From NCBI GenBank assembly GCA_020345785.1, contig CP070771.1, positions 6,638,465 through 6,650,335 on the forward strand: DNA of 11,871 nucleotides, in the 5' to 3' direction. A model generated the notes under the pieces. That model did no database searches. It saw nothing but the letters and a program-made list of their open reading frames with translations, and was not told the DNA's origin. Of the stretch, positions 1-6,464 are shown piece after piece. Made by a program: the position numbers and the translations under genes. The number at the start of each line of letters is the position of its first letter. The first letter of the stretch is position 1. This stretch comes from Desulfobacterales bacterium (GTDB lineage Bacteria > Desulfobacterota > Desulfobacteria > Desulfobacterales > JAFDCJ01).

Positions 1-1
1 C

Positions 2-928
2 CATGCCGTCGACTTATGGCTCACCTATCACAGCTACTATAAGGCACCTGATTTGTTGGGACCGGCCGTTACCGGCAAATTGAAGATTCCCTATGTCATA
101 TTCCAAGGCATTTATTCCACCAAAAGAAGGCGGCGGTGGATCACCAAGCCCGGTTTTTATTTGAATCAAAGCACCCTGCGCTGCGCCGATCATGTTTTCG
201 TGAATAAATCTGTTGACCTGCTCAACCTCAAACGTCTTTTGCCTGCCAGCCGGTTGACCTATGTGGCGCCGGGTATCATCCCCGCTGATTTTTCCTTCGA
301 TAACGAAGCCCGCCGGGAATTGAGGAAACAATGGAACGTGGCGGACGAACCTGTAATTTTTTCAGCCGCCATGTTCAGACAGGATGTTAAAACCGAAGGG
401 CTCACCTGGGTGATTCGGGCCTGCGGTGAACTATCGAGCCAGGGCCTTAATTTCCGTTTGATCATCGCCGGAGACGGCAGAGAAAGGGAAAAACTTCAGC
501 GACTGGCCGGCGAGCACCTATCCGGTCGGGTGCACTTTGTGGGAAAAATACCGCGCGCCGATATGTATCGCTTTTACAGTGCGGCCGATCTTTTCGTATT
601 TCCCGGCATCCGAGAATCGCTGGGTATGGTTTATCTGGAGGCCCAATCCTGCGGGTTGCCGGTGATTGCTTTCAAAAATGCCGGCGTTCCGGAAGCCGTC
701 CAGGACGGCAAAACCGGAATTCTGCTGCCGATGTACGCCTTGGAGCCGTTTGTGGATGCCATTAAACGACTGATGACCGATAAGCGTCTGAGACAACAGA
801 TGGGGCTGGCGGCGAAATCTTATGTGCGGGAATTTCATGATTTAAATAAAAATTATCAGCAGCTTGAGGAATCTCTTAAATCAATTGCGCAACAGCGGCG
901 AATTCATCCGCTAATTAATCTGCCATGA
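2..928 (+). CDS. GT4-family glycosyltransferase, 5'-truncated by window edge
   Basis: The frame is open from base 2, so the true start lies upstream; the TTG at 53 is only an internal leucine codon. The visible 308 residues cover the end of the N-terminal acceptor domain and the whole C-terminal donor-binding Rossmann domain of a GT-B, GT4-type retaining glycosyltransferase. Seen in the sequence: a segment reading RLIIAGDGRER near base 450-490, the VHFVGKIPR segment that normally follows it, and the E-x7-E signature (glutamates at 614-616 and 638-640) in RESLGMVYLEA, followed by SCGLPVIAF. These are standard GT4 landmarks. It probably transfers a hexose from a nucleotide sugar onto a lipid- or polysaccharide-linked acceptor at the cytoplasmic face of the membrane; donor and acceptor cannot be told. 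It ends at TGA 926-928, which overlaps an ATG (ATGA) opening a 19-codon ORF. Confidence 0.9.
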   Translation, partial: HAVDLWLTYHSYYKAPDLLGPAVTGKLKIPYVIFQGIYSTKRRRRWITKPGFYLNQSTLRCADHVFVNKSVDLLNLKRLLPASRLTYVAPGIIPADFSFDNEARRELRKQWNVADEPVIFSAAMFRQDVKTEGLTWVIRACGELSSQGLNFRLIIAGDGREREKLQRLAGEHLSGRVHFVGKIPRADMYRFYSAADLFVFPGIRESLGMVYLEAQSCGLPVIAFKNAGVPEAVQDGKTGILLPMYALEPFVDAIKRLMTDKRLRQQMGLAAKSYVREFHDLNKNYQQLEESLKSIAQQRRIHPLINLP

Positions 929-954
929 AAAATAGAACCTTCAGGGTTGTAATT
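926..954 (+). repeat. 29-bp direct repeat, copy 1
   Basis: Starting at the GT4 stop codon, this block matches 2829-2857 at 27 of 29 positions (mismatches C/A and G/T). Both copies sit directly at or just after the 3' end of a glycan gene on the same strand. The shared core is GAAAAATAGAAC followed by TTCAGGGTT. Confidence 0.75.
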
Positions 955-960
955 TGTTCT

Positions 961-984
961 TTGACAACTGAAGAAAGTTGTTAA
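961..984 (+). other. A/T-rich hairpin downstream of GT4 gene
   Basis: TTGACAACT (961-969) can pair with AGTTGTTAA (976-984) around a six-base GAAGAA loop: nine pairs including one G-T wobble. It lacks a GC-rich stem and a following T-tract, so it is not a canonical intrinsic terminator. It could be a weak terminator or an mRNA 3'-end stabiliser for the GT4 transcript. It also contains a TTGACA box, but I see no good -10 element at the right distance. Confidence 0.35.
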
Positions 985-1228
985 ATCCATGGCCCGGCAG
1001 GTTAATTATTTAATGCTGCGCATTTTTTCTTTTTAGATTTTATAGCAGCCACATGAAAATAAAACGACATCGCCGGTAATATGGAGTAAATGCAACGTGC
1101 AAACAATTACAAAACAACTTGGCTACTCGGGGGGATAATCCTCTGCCGCTACATGACCGAGCAAGCCCTTTAATTTTAACTTTGGTAAAGATAACACTGT
1201 TACTTCGGCGACTTAAAAGTAGAACTGT
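985..1228. other. Non-coding spacer ahead of the phosphatase gene, with a candidate structured segment
   Basis: This stretch has no ORF of useful length and is A/T-rich at both ends. In the middle, GGCT (1121-1124) and CTCGG (1126-1130) can pair with CCGAG (1157-1161) and AGCC (1164-1167), giving a bulged nine-pair stem. Its 26-base loop includes a G-run and GGATAATCC. I do not recognise a riboswitch or known RNA family in it. No convincing promoter hexamers were found, though the spacer is long enough to hold one for the phosphatase gene. Confidence 0.3.
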
Positions 1229-1852
1229 ATGCAGGATATATCAAAAACTACCCGCTTTGGCCTGATTCGCCATGCGCAAACGGTTTGGAATCTGGAAAAG
1301 AAGATCCAGGGTCACAGCGATTCTCCGTTGACCCTGAAAGGCGAATTACAGGCATCCCGCTGGGGCAAGATGTTAAAAGAATTCTCATGGAATCGTCTTC
1401 TTGCCAGTGATACCGGCCGCGCTCTGGCGACGGCTGAAATAATCAATGCCGATCTGAAAATTCCACTGACGATCGATTCACGGCTCAGGGAGCAGGATTG
1501 GGGCCGTTGGGTGGGAAAGACGATCTCTCAGATCGAAGCAGAATGGCCCCAGGTGGTGGACGAGCAGGTAAATGCCGGTTGGAATTTTTGTCCACCGGGG
1601 GGAGAATCCCGGCACAGTGTATTGAAGAGAAGCCAAAAGGCATTACAGGAAGCTGCCGCGCGGCATCCCGGTGAAATTTTATTGGTGGTTACCCACGAAG
1701 GGGTGGTGAAAAGCCTTATCTACCATTTGTGCGGTCGTAAGTTTCTGCCCGGCGAGCCTGCGATTCTTGAATCCTATCAGCTTCACTGGCTGGTTTACCG
1801 CAGCAGCGGGCTTCAAATAGAAAAAGTGAATGCGCTTGATCTGGAGTCTTAA
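1229..1852 (+). CDS. Histidine phosphatase superfamily (PGAM-like) protein
   Basis: A 207-residue single-domain branch-1 histidine phosphatase, close to the usual family length. The phosphohistidine loop reads LIRHAQTVWN with Arg14 and catalytic His15. The second arginine is Arg64 in ASDTGRALATAE, the acid residue is probably Glu88 in LREQDWG, and the second histidine is His156 in VVTHEGVV, so the active site looks complete. These enzymes act by a phosphohistidine intermediate on small phosphoesters or phosphoproteins. The substrate cannot be read from sequence; phosphoglycerate mutase, CobC-like and sugar-phosphate phosphatase roles all share this signature. Next to glycan genes, a sugar-phosphate or nucleotide-sugar precursor is an attractive guess. 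The ATG at 1229 gives a standard family N-terminus, but no clear Shine-Dalgarno precedes it. It is not tightly coupled to either neighbour. Confidence 0.88.
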   Translation: MQDISKTTRFGLIRHAQTVWNLEKKIQGHSDSPLTLKGELQASRWGKMLKEFSWNRLLASDTGRALATAEIINADLKIPLTIDSRLREQDWGRWVGKTISQIEAEWPQVVDEQVNAGWNFCPPGGESRHSVLKRSQKALQEAAARHPGEILLVVTHEGVVKSLIYHLCGRKFLPGEPAILESYQLHWLVYRSSGLQIEKVNALDLES

Positions 1853-1914
1853 TTTTGGTTTATTTATATTCTATGCCAAAGCTTCTAAAAACAGAGCCTA
1901 CCCGGATTGAAGTC

Positions 1915-2002
1915 GCTTGAAGGCTGGGAGGCCGGAAGGCTTGAAGGCTCAAAGGAGGGAACGTTTCAGCTTCCCAGCATTATAGCATCCCAGCTTCCCA
2001 GC
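1915..2002. repeat. Cluster of short direct and inverted repeats (GCTTGAAGGCT / CAGCTTCCCAGC)
   Basis: Within the 229-bp spacer between the phosphatase and deacetylase genes, GCTTGAAGGCT occurs at 1915-1925 and 1939-1949, and CAGCTTCCCAGC at 1967-1978 and 1991-2002. GCTGGGA (1923-1929) is the reverse complement of TCCCAGC, which occurs three times (1972-1978, 1988-1994, 1996-2002), so several alternative hairpins are possible. This looks like a low-complexity intergenic repeat and codes for nothing visible. Confidence 0.7.
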
Positions 2003-2081
2003 CGCTCGTATTTACAGTTGTGATCTTGTTGAAGCGGATACCACCTACCGCTTTTCGGGTTAGAATTAATCGGATAGAGAC

Positions 2082-2822
2082 ATGCCATACCTGATGATTC
2101 ACGATCTGCGGCGGGAATATTTTGATCTGAACCTGGATCAATACCGCCTGACTTTCGATGACGGTCTTTTTTCGCAGTATTATTACTACCCACTGCTAGA
2201 ACACCATCCCGCCGAATTAACCTTCTTTATCACGACTTCTTTTATTCAGCCCGGCAAGGCCCGGCCCATGTTTGCGGGCGATTACATCACCCATTTAAAA
2301 ACCAAAAGATACGGCTACCGGACGTTTGTCGAAAACCGCTATGATCATTTCATGACGGTGGAGGAAATTCAGGCAATATCCGCCCGGCCGAATGTGCGTA
2401 TCGGCCTTCACAGCCATTTTCATGACGTGATTTTAACCGCAACCCACGCCCGCAAACGCAAGCCGCTCAGTGCGTGGAAACTGGCGCGTTTTAATAATCG
2501 GCCTGAAATATCTGCCCGGAACCTGAGCATCCGATCCAAGCTGGCATTTCAGGGCTATTATTTTAAAGATGAGGTTTTGACCCGACGGACGGAAGCGCAA
2601 TGGGAAGACTACATTAAATATGACACCGAACTGTGCCTGAGGTGGATGGAGACTAACCTGGGTTTGCGACCTGATCTATACTGTTTTCCGTTCAATGAGT
2701 ACAATGAAAAACTCTTAGCCATTCTGAAAACATATGGGTTTAATAAATTTTTTGCCGCCCGGGCAGGAAGCAGCAGCGAGGTATTCGGCAGGGTAGATAT
2801 TGACAGCCTGGTTGATGATTAA
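2082..2822 (+). CDS. Polysaccharide deacetylase (NodB/CE4 type)
   Basis: A 246-residue protein with a NodB homology fold. Motif 1 is LTFDDG (residues 23-28) with catalytic-base Asp26 and metal-binding Asp27. Motif 2 is GLHSHFHD with the HxxxH metal ligands His110 and His114. A later CFPFNEYNEKLL segment (residues 201-212) matches the conserved strand that precedes the C-terminal helix. CE4 enzymes remove N-acetyl groups from amino sugars with a divalent metal. No signal peptide or membrane segment is visible, so it probably acts in the cytoplasm on a lipid-linked or nucleotide-linked sugar. An in-frame TAA at 2067 limits the start to ATG 2082, preceded by the weak site GGATAGAG. An insert of about 65 residues between motif 2 and the CFPFNEYN segment is larger than in compact family members. 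The sugar substrate is unknown. Confidence 0.85.
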   Translation: MPYLMIHDLRREYFDLNLDQYRLTFDDGLFSQYYYYPLLEHHPAELTFFITTSFIQPGKARPMFAGDYITHLKTKRYGYRTFVENRYDHFMTVEEIQAISARPNVRIGLHSHFHDVILTATHARKRKPLSAWKLARFNNRPEISARNLSIRSKLAFQGYYFKDEVLTRRTEAQWEDYIKYDTELCLRWMETNLGLRPDLYCFPFNEYNEKLLAILKTYGFNKFFAARAGSSSEVFGRVDIDSLVDD

Positions 2823-2828
2823 TCCACC

Positions 2829-2857
2829 TGAAAAATAGAACATTCAGGGTTTTAATT
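2829..2857 (+). repeat. 29-bp direct repeat, copy 2
   Basis: This matches 926-954 at 27 of 29 positions and lies six bases after the stop of the deacetylase gene. Here the preceding triplet is CTG rather than ATG, so the frame that is open in copy 1 has no standard start. It runs from 2828 to a TGA at 2891-2893. Confidence 0.75.
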
Positions 2858-3024
2858 CCTCCCTTCATAAGCCACCCCGGCCTATCGGAGTGAGCATTGA
2901 AAAGGTTTTACCCTCACAGCAGGAGTATTTTGCGGTGGTCCAAACTGAAACGATGCCGGTGGCTTATGAACGGAGCTCAAGAAAATACCGTCTATACTTC
3001 CGGCTTGACACCCGATTCCTTTGA
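2839..3024 (+). pseudogene. Possible remnant of a LuxI/exosortase-associated acyltransferase-like gene
   Basis: The frame open from 2839 has a GTG at 2890 and reads on for 44 residues to TGA at 3022-3024. It contains YFAVVQTETMPVAYERSSRK and then YRLYFRLDTRFL. This recalls the N-terminus of autoinducer-synthase-like acyltransferases associated with exosortase loci, where a pattern of the form Y-x-LRY-x-VY-C-x-E-x-x-FL is expected. The frame ends abruptly and no continuation was found in the other frames, so if the resemblance is real this is a decayed 5' fragment. The evidence is one short stretch read by eye, and chance remains possible. Confidence 0.27.
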
Positions 3025-3064
3025 GCTATACTCGGTCGCGTGCACGAATAACGCTGACCTAAAT

Positions 3065-3210
3065 TGAGCGATTCCAACAAGAAGATTGGCGCTATGCCCC
3101 GTTCTGTGCGGGAGGGCGTAAAGCTCCCCTACCCAACAAGTTGGCCGGCGTCTCGTAGGGGCGGGCTTTGCGCCCGCCCGGATTGGTTACCCGAAGATGG
3201 AAATCGCTCA
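3065..3210. repeat. Inverted-repeat element with internal GC-rich hairpin (MITE- or REP-like)
   Basis: TGAGCGATTCCA (3065-3076) faces TGGAAATCGCTCA (3198-3210); the arms match except for one extra base. Between them, GGGCGGGC (3159-3166) and GCCCGCCC (3172-3179) form a perfect 8-bp stem with a 5-base loop. CCCCTAC (3126-3132) can pair with GTAGGGG (3155-3161), and GGGAG (3110-3114) with CTCCC (3124-3128). There is no transposase. The whole block looks like a folded non-autonomous repeat; the GC-rich hairpin could also stop or stabilise transcripts. Confidence 0.5.
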
Positions 3211-3301
3211 GACAAGGACCGAATTAGGCTGATGTAAAAAAGGTCGGATCAATGACCTCGTTCCGTGCGGTCGGGGATAAACGCCGCAAAAAAGAAACGC
3301 G

Positions 3302-4408
3302 ATGGAAATTAAAACGTTTACTGTGGCCGATTTAAGGACAGCGCTGGTAACCGAAGATTTCTGGCTGACGACAACCCTGCCGATAACCAAACACCGAGCG
3401 TTGTCATTCAGCTGCAATCCCCGCGCGGATGAAAAGGATCCCGTCTTGTTGGTTGCTTACCAGGACAACCGGGTGATCGGCTATCTCGGGATTCTTCCCG
3501 ATAAGATCTTTGCCAACGGCATTGCCTACAAATTGGGCTGGTTGACCAGTTGGTGGGTTGATCCCTCTTGTTCAACCGCGGGTGTTGGCGCCATTCTGCT
3601 TTTTAAGGCACTCAACGCGTACGACCAGTATATCGGTGTTTCAGGCGGCTCCCGGGACGCCAGGCAAGCGCTGAATGCTTCTCAAAAGTTTATGGCTTTA
3701 AATCCGTTGCAGGGACTTGATATCCGGTTGCGGCTGAAGGTCACCAGCAATATTTCCCGCCGCCGGCCGGCGCTGAAAATATTGCGGGTATTTTATAAGA
3801 TCATTGATGCCGTGACGGATGAAGTCGTCAATCTTAGAAGTTTTTTCTGGCAACGCCGCAAAAACCCATGTCGGCATCTTACCTTCGAATATATTGCGGC
3901 TATCGATGAAGAGACCGGCCGATTTATACAACAGCATCACCAACAGGACCTGACTCGCAAAGATAAGGCTGACCTGAGTTGGATCATGAATTACCCCTGG
4001 TTATTGTCGACGCCGTTCAAGGATTCGGCGAGCAAAAGATATTATTTTTCGTCACGCGCCGAAAGGTTCTCGTACCTGGGCGTCAAGATCTTTGAGCGCT
4101 ACAAGGAAATGATTGGTTTTATCCTGCTGAAAGTGCGCGATGATCGGATGAGTGTCCTGTTCTCCTACTTTGAGAACCGGCATGCCGCGTCTGTCACTGC
4201 CGCAGCATTCCATCACGCGCTGGCGATGGATGTGAGCTTTCTCAGCATATATGACCGGCAGTTGGTTGCAAGTTTTCCGGAGCTTCGCTGTCCCTGTTGG
4301 TCAGTCAAAAAAAAATCGAGGGGATTTTCACTATCAAAAGCATTGGCAGATCTTCCCCTGGCGAACTACCGCCTGCATGGCGGAGACGGAGATCTCGCGT
4401 TTTACTAA
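3302..4408 (+). CDS. Two-domain GNAT-like N-acyltransferase
   Basis: A 368-residue protein that I read as two GNAT-like halves. The N-terminal half has a beta-strand region LLVAYQDNRVIGYLGILP (around residues 49-66), then GWLTSWWVDPSCSTAGVGAILL (around 78-99), which fits GNAT motif A with the acyl-CoA/pantetheine-binding turn at STAGVGA. The C-terminal half has a similar pattern (EMIGFILLKVRDDRMSVLF, then a helix rich in Ala and His) without a clear motif A. Such doubled GNAT proteins are often assigned to transfer of acyl groups to amino sugars or peptides. It stands 31 bases before the acyl carrier protein gene, so a carrier-bound acyl donor is plausible. The ATG at 3302 is used; the site before it (AAAAAAGAAA) is weak. 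The specific substrate is not deducible. Confidence 0.65.
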   Translation: MEIKTFTVADLRTALVTEDFWLTTTLPITKHRALSFSCNPRADEKDPVLLVAYQDNRVIGYLGILPDKIFANGIAYKLGWLTSWWVDPSCSTAGVGAILLFKALNAYDQYIGVSGGSRDARQALNASQKFMALNPLQGLDIRLRLKVTSNISRRRPALKILRVFYKIIDAVTDEVVNLRSFFWQRRKNPCRHLTFEYIAAIDEETGRFIQQHHQQDLTRKDKADLSWIMNYPWLLSTPFKDSASKRYYFSSRAERFSYLGVKIFERYKEMIGFILLKVRDDRMSVLFSYFENRHAASVTAAAFHHALAMDVSFLSIYDRQLVASFPELRCPCWSVKKKSRGFSLSKALADLPLANYRLHGGDGDLAFY

Positions 4409-4439
4409 AAATTTTGATCAGTCGAGAAGAAATCGAGCG

Positions 4440-4742
4440 ATGCACACAAAAATTACGCAAATGCTGTTCAGTGTTATTGACGAGCTCAATCAGCTGCGAC
4501 CGCCGGATGAACACCTGGAGAAAGATCTGGAAACGCCGCTAGCCGGTGATGCCGGAAGATTGGATTCAGCAGGACTTATTAATTTGATTGCCCTGACGGA
4601 GCAAAAGTCAGCCGCAGAACTTGGCCGGCCCATTCTGTTAACCGATGATGGAACCTTGTCTCAGGTCCATCAGGTATTCCGAACCCTTGGCACGCTTGCA
4701 GACTACATTCACCAGCGGCTGAATGACAAAAATGATGGATAA
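4440..4742 (+). CDS. Acyl carrier protein
   Basis: A 100-residue carrier protein starting at ATG 4440. A longer reading from 4251 exists, but its first 63 residues overlap the GNAT gene and have no family resemblance; GAGAAG at 4424-4429 is a reasonable ribosome binding site for 4440. The phosphopantetheine site is Ser43 in RLDSAGLINLIALTEQ, matching the DSL-type motif with Ala in place of Leu. The C-terminal RTLGTLADYIHQRL (residues 81-94) fits the usual last helix of this family. It should be modified to the holo form and carry an acyl thioester in the cytoplasm. Its 3' end overlaps the FkbH-like gene by 20 bases, so the two are probably translated together. The loop between the two conserved parts is somewhat long, and the serine context differs from housekeeping AcpP, consistent with a dedicated carrier. 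Confidence 0.82.
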   Translation: MHTKITQMLFSVIDELNQLRPPDEHLEKDLETPLAGDAGRLDSAGLINLIALTEQKSAAELGRPILLTDDGTLSQVHQVFRTLGTLADYIHQRLNDKNDG

Positions 4743-6444
4743 GCAACCTTTCACGTGTGTCCTTGTCTCGGACTTTAATCTGCAGAATTTCGCCGGTTAT
4801 GTCGCCAATGATCCCGAATTTCCGGGTATCCAGCCGATTACGGCTCCGTTCGGACAGCCGGTTGCAACCCTGCTGAACCGGGAATTAGCCTGTTGGCAAA
4901 ATGAACCGGATGTCGCCGTGATATGGACCCGGCCCCAGTCCGTTGTGCCTGCTTTTCAGGCGCTTCTTTTTTATGAACAGGTTCCGCTGCAGAAAGTGCT
5001 GCAACAGGTTGATGAATATTGTTCACTGCTGGTAAACATGAGTGAACGGGTGAAGTATGCATTTGTTCCGTCCTGGGTGCTGGCCTCCTACCGAAGCGTA
5101 TTCGGGGTGCTTGACATGCAGACCGAAATCGGACTGACCAACACCATCATGCGGATGAATCTCAGGCTGGTTGAGAATCTGTCAAAAGCGGCCAACATCT
5201 ATGTTCTCAATGTCCAGCACTGGATCGCGCAGGCGGGAGTTCAAGCCTTCAGCCCGAAACTATGGTATCTGGGAAAAATTCCATTCGGCAACGAGGTATT
5301 CAAGGCCGCCGCCCGGGATATCAAAGCGGCCCTGCGCGGAATGCTCGGATACGCGCGCAAACTCATCATCGTCGATCTTGACGACACGCTGTGGGGCGGC
5401 ATCGTCGGTGATACCGGGTGGGAGAATCTGGCCCTGGGGGGACATCATCACATCGGGGAGGCCTTTGCGGATTTCCAGCACGCTTTGAAATCAATGCAGA
5501 ATCGAGGAATTCTTCTGGCGATTGTGAGTAAAAATGAGGAGCAGATCGCGCTGGAGGCGATCGAAAAACACCCGGAAATGGTGCTCAAGCTGGAAGATTT
5601 TGCCGGCTGGCGAATTAACTGGCAGGATAAAGCTCAAAATATCATCGATCTATTGACCGAATTGAACCTAGGACCCCAGTCGGCGGTGTTTATAGACGAC
5701 AATCCCGCTGAACGCGCCCGGATCAAAGAGAGTCTGCCGGAGGTTCTGGTGCCTGACTGGCCGGAAGATCCGCTGTTTTATCCGGCAACCCTGCTCAGTC
5801 TGCGGTGTTTTGAATTGCCCTCTCTCAGCGGGGAAGACCTGGTCCGGACTACGATGTATCTTTCGGAAAACAAACGCCGGGAACTGAAAAAAACAGTCAG
5901 TTCACTAGAGGAATGGTTATCGCGCCTGGCCATTCGCGTTCGGGTCGAAGAACTTCATCCCGCCAATCTGCAACGGGCGACGCAGCTGCTGAATAAAACC
6001 AATCAAATGAACCTGTCCACCAGGCGGATGTCCGAAGCCGAGTTCATGGCCTGGGCCGAACAGGAACACCACAGGCTGTGGACCCTGCGCGTCTCAGATA
6101 AATTCGGTGACGCCGGTCTTACCGGTATTGTAAGTCTGGAAATTCAAGAGCAAAGCGCCCAAATTGTGGATTTTATTCTGAGCTGCCGGGTGCTGGGACG
6201 AAAAATAGAAGAAACCATGCTTGCGATCGCGATTCAGCATGCGCAAGCATTGGGGATCGAAAACGTGTTCGCCAGATATATTCCCACCGCCAAGAATAAA
6301 CCGTGTCTGGATTTTTTTACAAGTCTGGCTCCCGAATTCCAGCAGCAGGGGGATTGTTTTGTCCGGTGCGGAAAGCAGCCTTTTCCGGTCCCGGAGCATA
6401 TCGAGATTATAACAAACCAACAGTCTCTGGCAACAAATTTTTAG
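4723..6444 (+). CDS. FkbH-like HAD-IIIC family protein (SGNH-like / HAD / GNAT-like domains)
   Basis: A 573-residue protein with the full FkbH architecture. Residues 1 to about 200 are an N-terminal SGNH-like region ending in the typical LWYLGKIPFG. The HAD phosphatase domain follows: IIVDLDDTLWGG with Asp218, Asp220 and Thr222, then AIVSKNEEQ, Lys303 in the QDKAQN segment, and FIDDNPAER with Asp325-Asp326. The last third is GNAT-like, with KTNQMNLSTRR, SDKFGDAGLTGIV and the conserved LSCRVLGRKIEE containing Cys488. Characterised FkbH-family proteins take 1,3-bisphosphoglycerate, dephosphorylate it and load glyceryl onto a carrier protein. The adjacent, overlapping ACP gene is the natural acceptor, so glyceryl-ACP is the best-supported product, though family members in glycan loci may differ. 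The start at ATG 4723 overlaps the ACP gene; ATGs at 4732 and 4735 are alternatives. Confidence 0.88.
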   Translation: MTKMMDKQPFTCVLVSDFNLQNFAGYVANDPEFPGIQPITAPFGQPVATLLNRELACWQNEPDVAVIWTRPQSVVPAFQALLFYEQVPLQKVLQQVDEYCSLLVNMSERVKYAFVPSWVLASYRSVFGVLDMQTEIGLTNTIMRMNLRLVENLSKAANIYVLNVQHWIAQAGVQAFSPKLWYLGKIPFGNEVFKAAARDIKAALRGMLGYARKLIIVDLDDTLWGGIVGDTGWENLALGGHHHIGEAFADFQHALKSMQNRGILLAIVSKNEEQIALEAIEKHPEMVLKLEDFAGWRINWQDKAQNIIDLLTELNLGPQSAVFIDDNPAERARIKESLPEVLVPDWPEDPLFYPATLLSLRCFELPSLSGEDLVRTTMYLSENKRRELKKTVSSLEEWLSRLAIRVRVEELHPANLQRATQLLNKTNQMNLSTRRMSEAEFMAWAEQEHHRLWTLRVSDKFGDAGLTGIVSLEIQEQSAQIVDFILSCRVLGRKIEETMLAIAIQHAQALGIENVFARYIPTAKNKPCLDFFTSLAPEFQQQGDCFVRCGKQPFPVPEHIEIITNQQSLATNF

Positions 6445-6464
6445 ATAAAAGACCTCACTGACCG

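Larger units (their letters stand above)
925..984 (+). other. 19-codon ORF overlapping the GT4 stop (possible gene remnant or leader peptide)
   Basis: An ATG at 925 overlaps the preceding stop as ATGA, the usual arrangement for translational coupling. It opens a 19-codon frame (MKNRTFRVVICSLTTEESC) closed by TAA at 982-984. The first ten codons lie in the 29-bp repeat that recurs at 2829-2857, where the same frame reads KNRTFRVLI. The two copies differ by one synonymous change (ACC/ACA) and one Val/Leu change, which hints at coding ancestry. The last codons lie in a hairpin (961-984). It may be the stump of a deleted gene, a leader peptide, or chance. Confidence 0.2.

Noticed and set aside
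53..928. TTG at 53 as the start of the first glycosyltransferase
   Set aside because: The frame is open to base 2 with plausible glycosyltransferase sequence (LTYHSYYKAPDL) upstream, so the gene simply enters from outside the window.
961..989. TTGACA at 961 as a -35 box for the phosphatase gene
   Set aside because: The bases at the correct distance (AATCCA) do not resemble a -10 element, and the hexamer is explained by the hairpin stem.
1915..2002. Repeat cluster as a CRISPR array
   Set aside because: The units are 11-12 bases, irregularly spaced and partly inverted, with no uniform spacers and no cas genes.
4251..4439. Extended N-terminus of the acyl carrier protein from an ATG at 4251
   Set aside because: The extra 63 residues overlap the GNAT-like gene in another frame and do not resemble carrier proteins. 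ATG 4440 has a ribosome binding site and gives a normal length.
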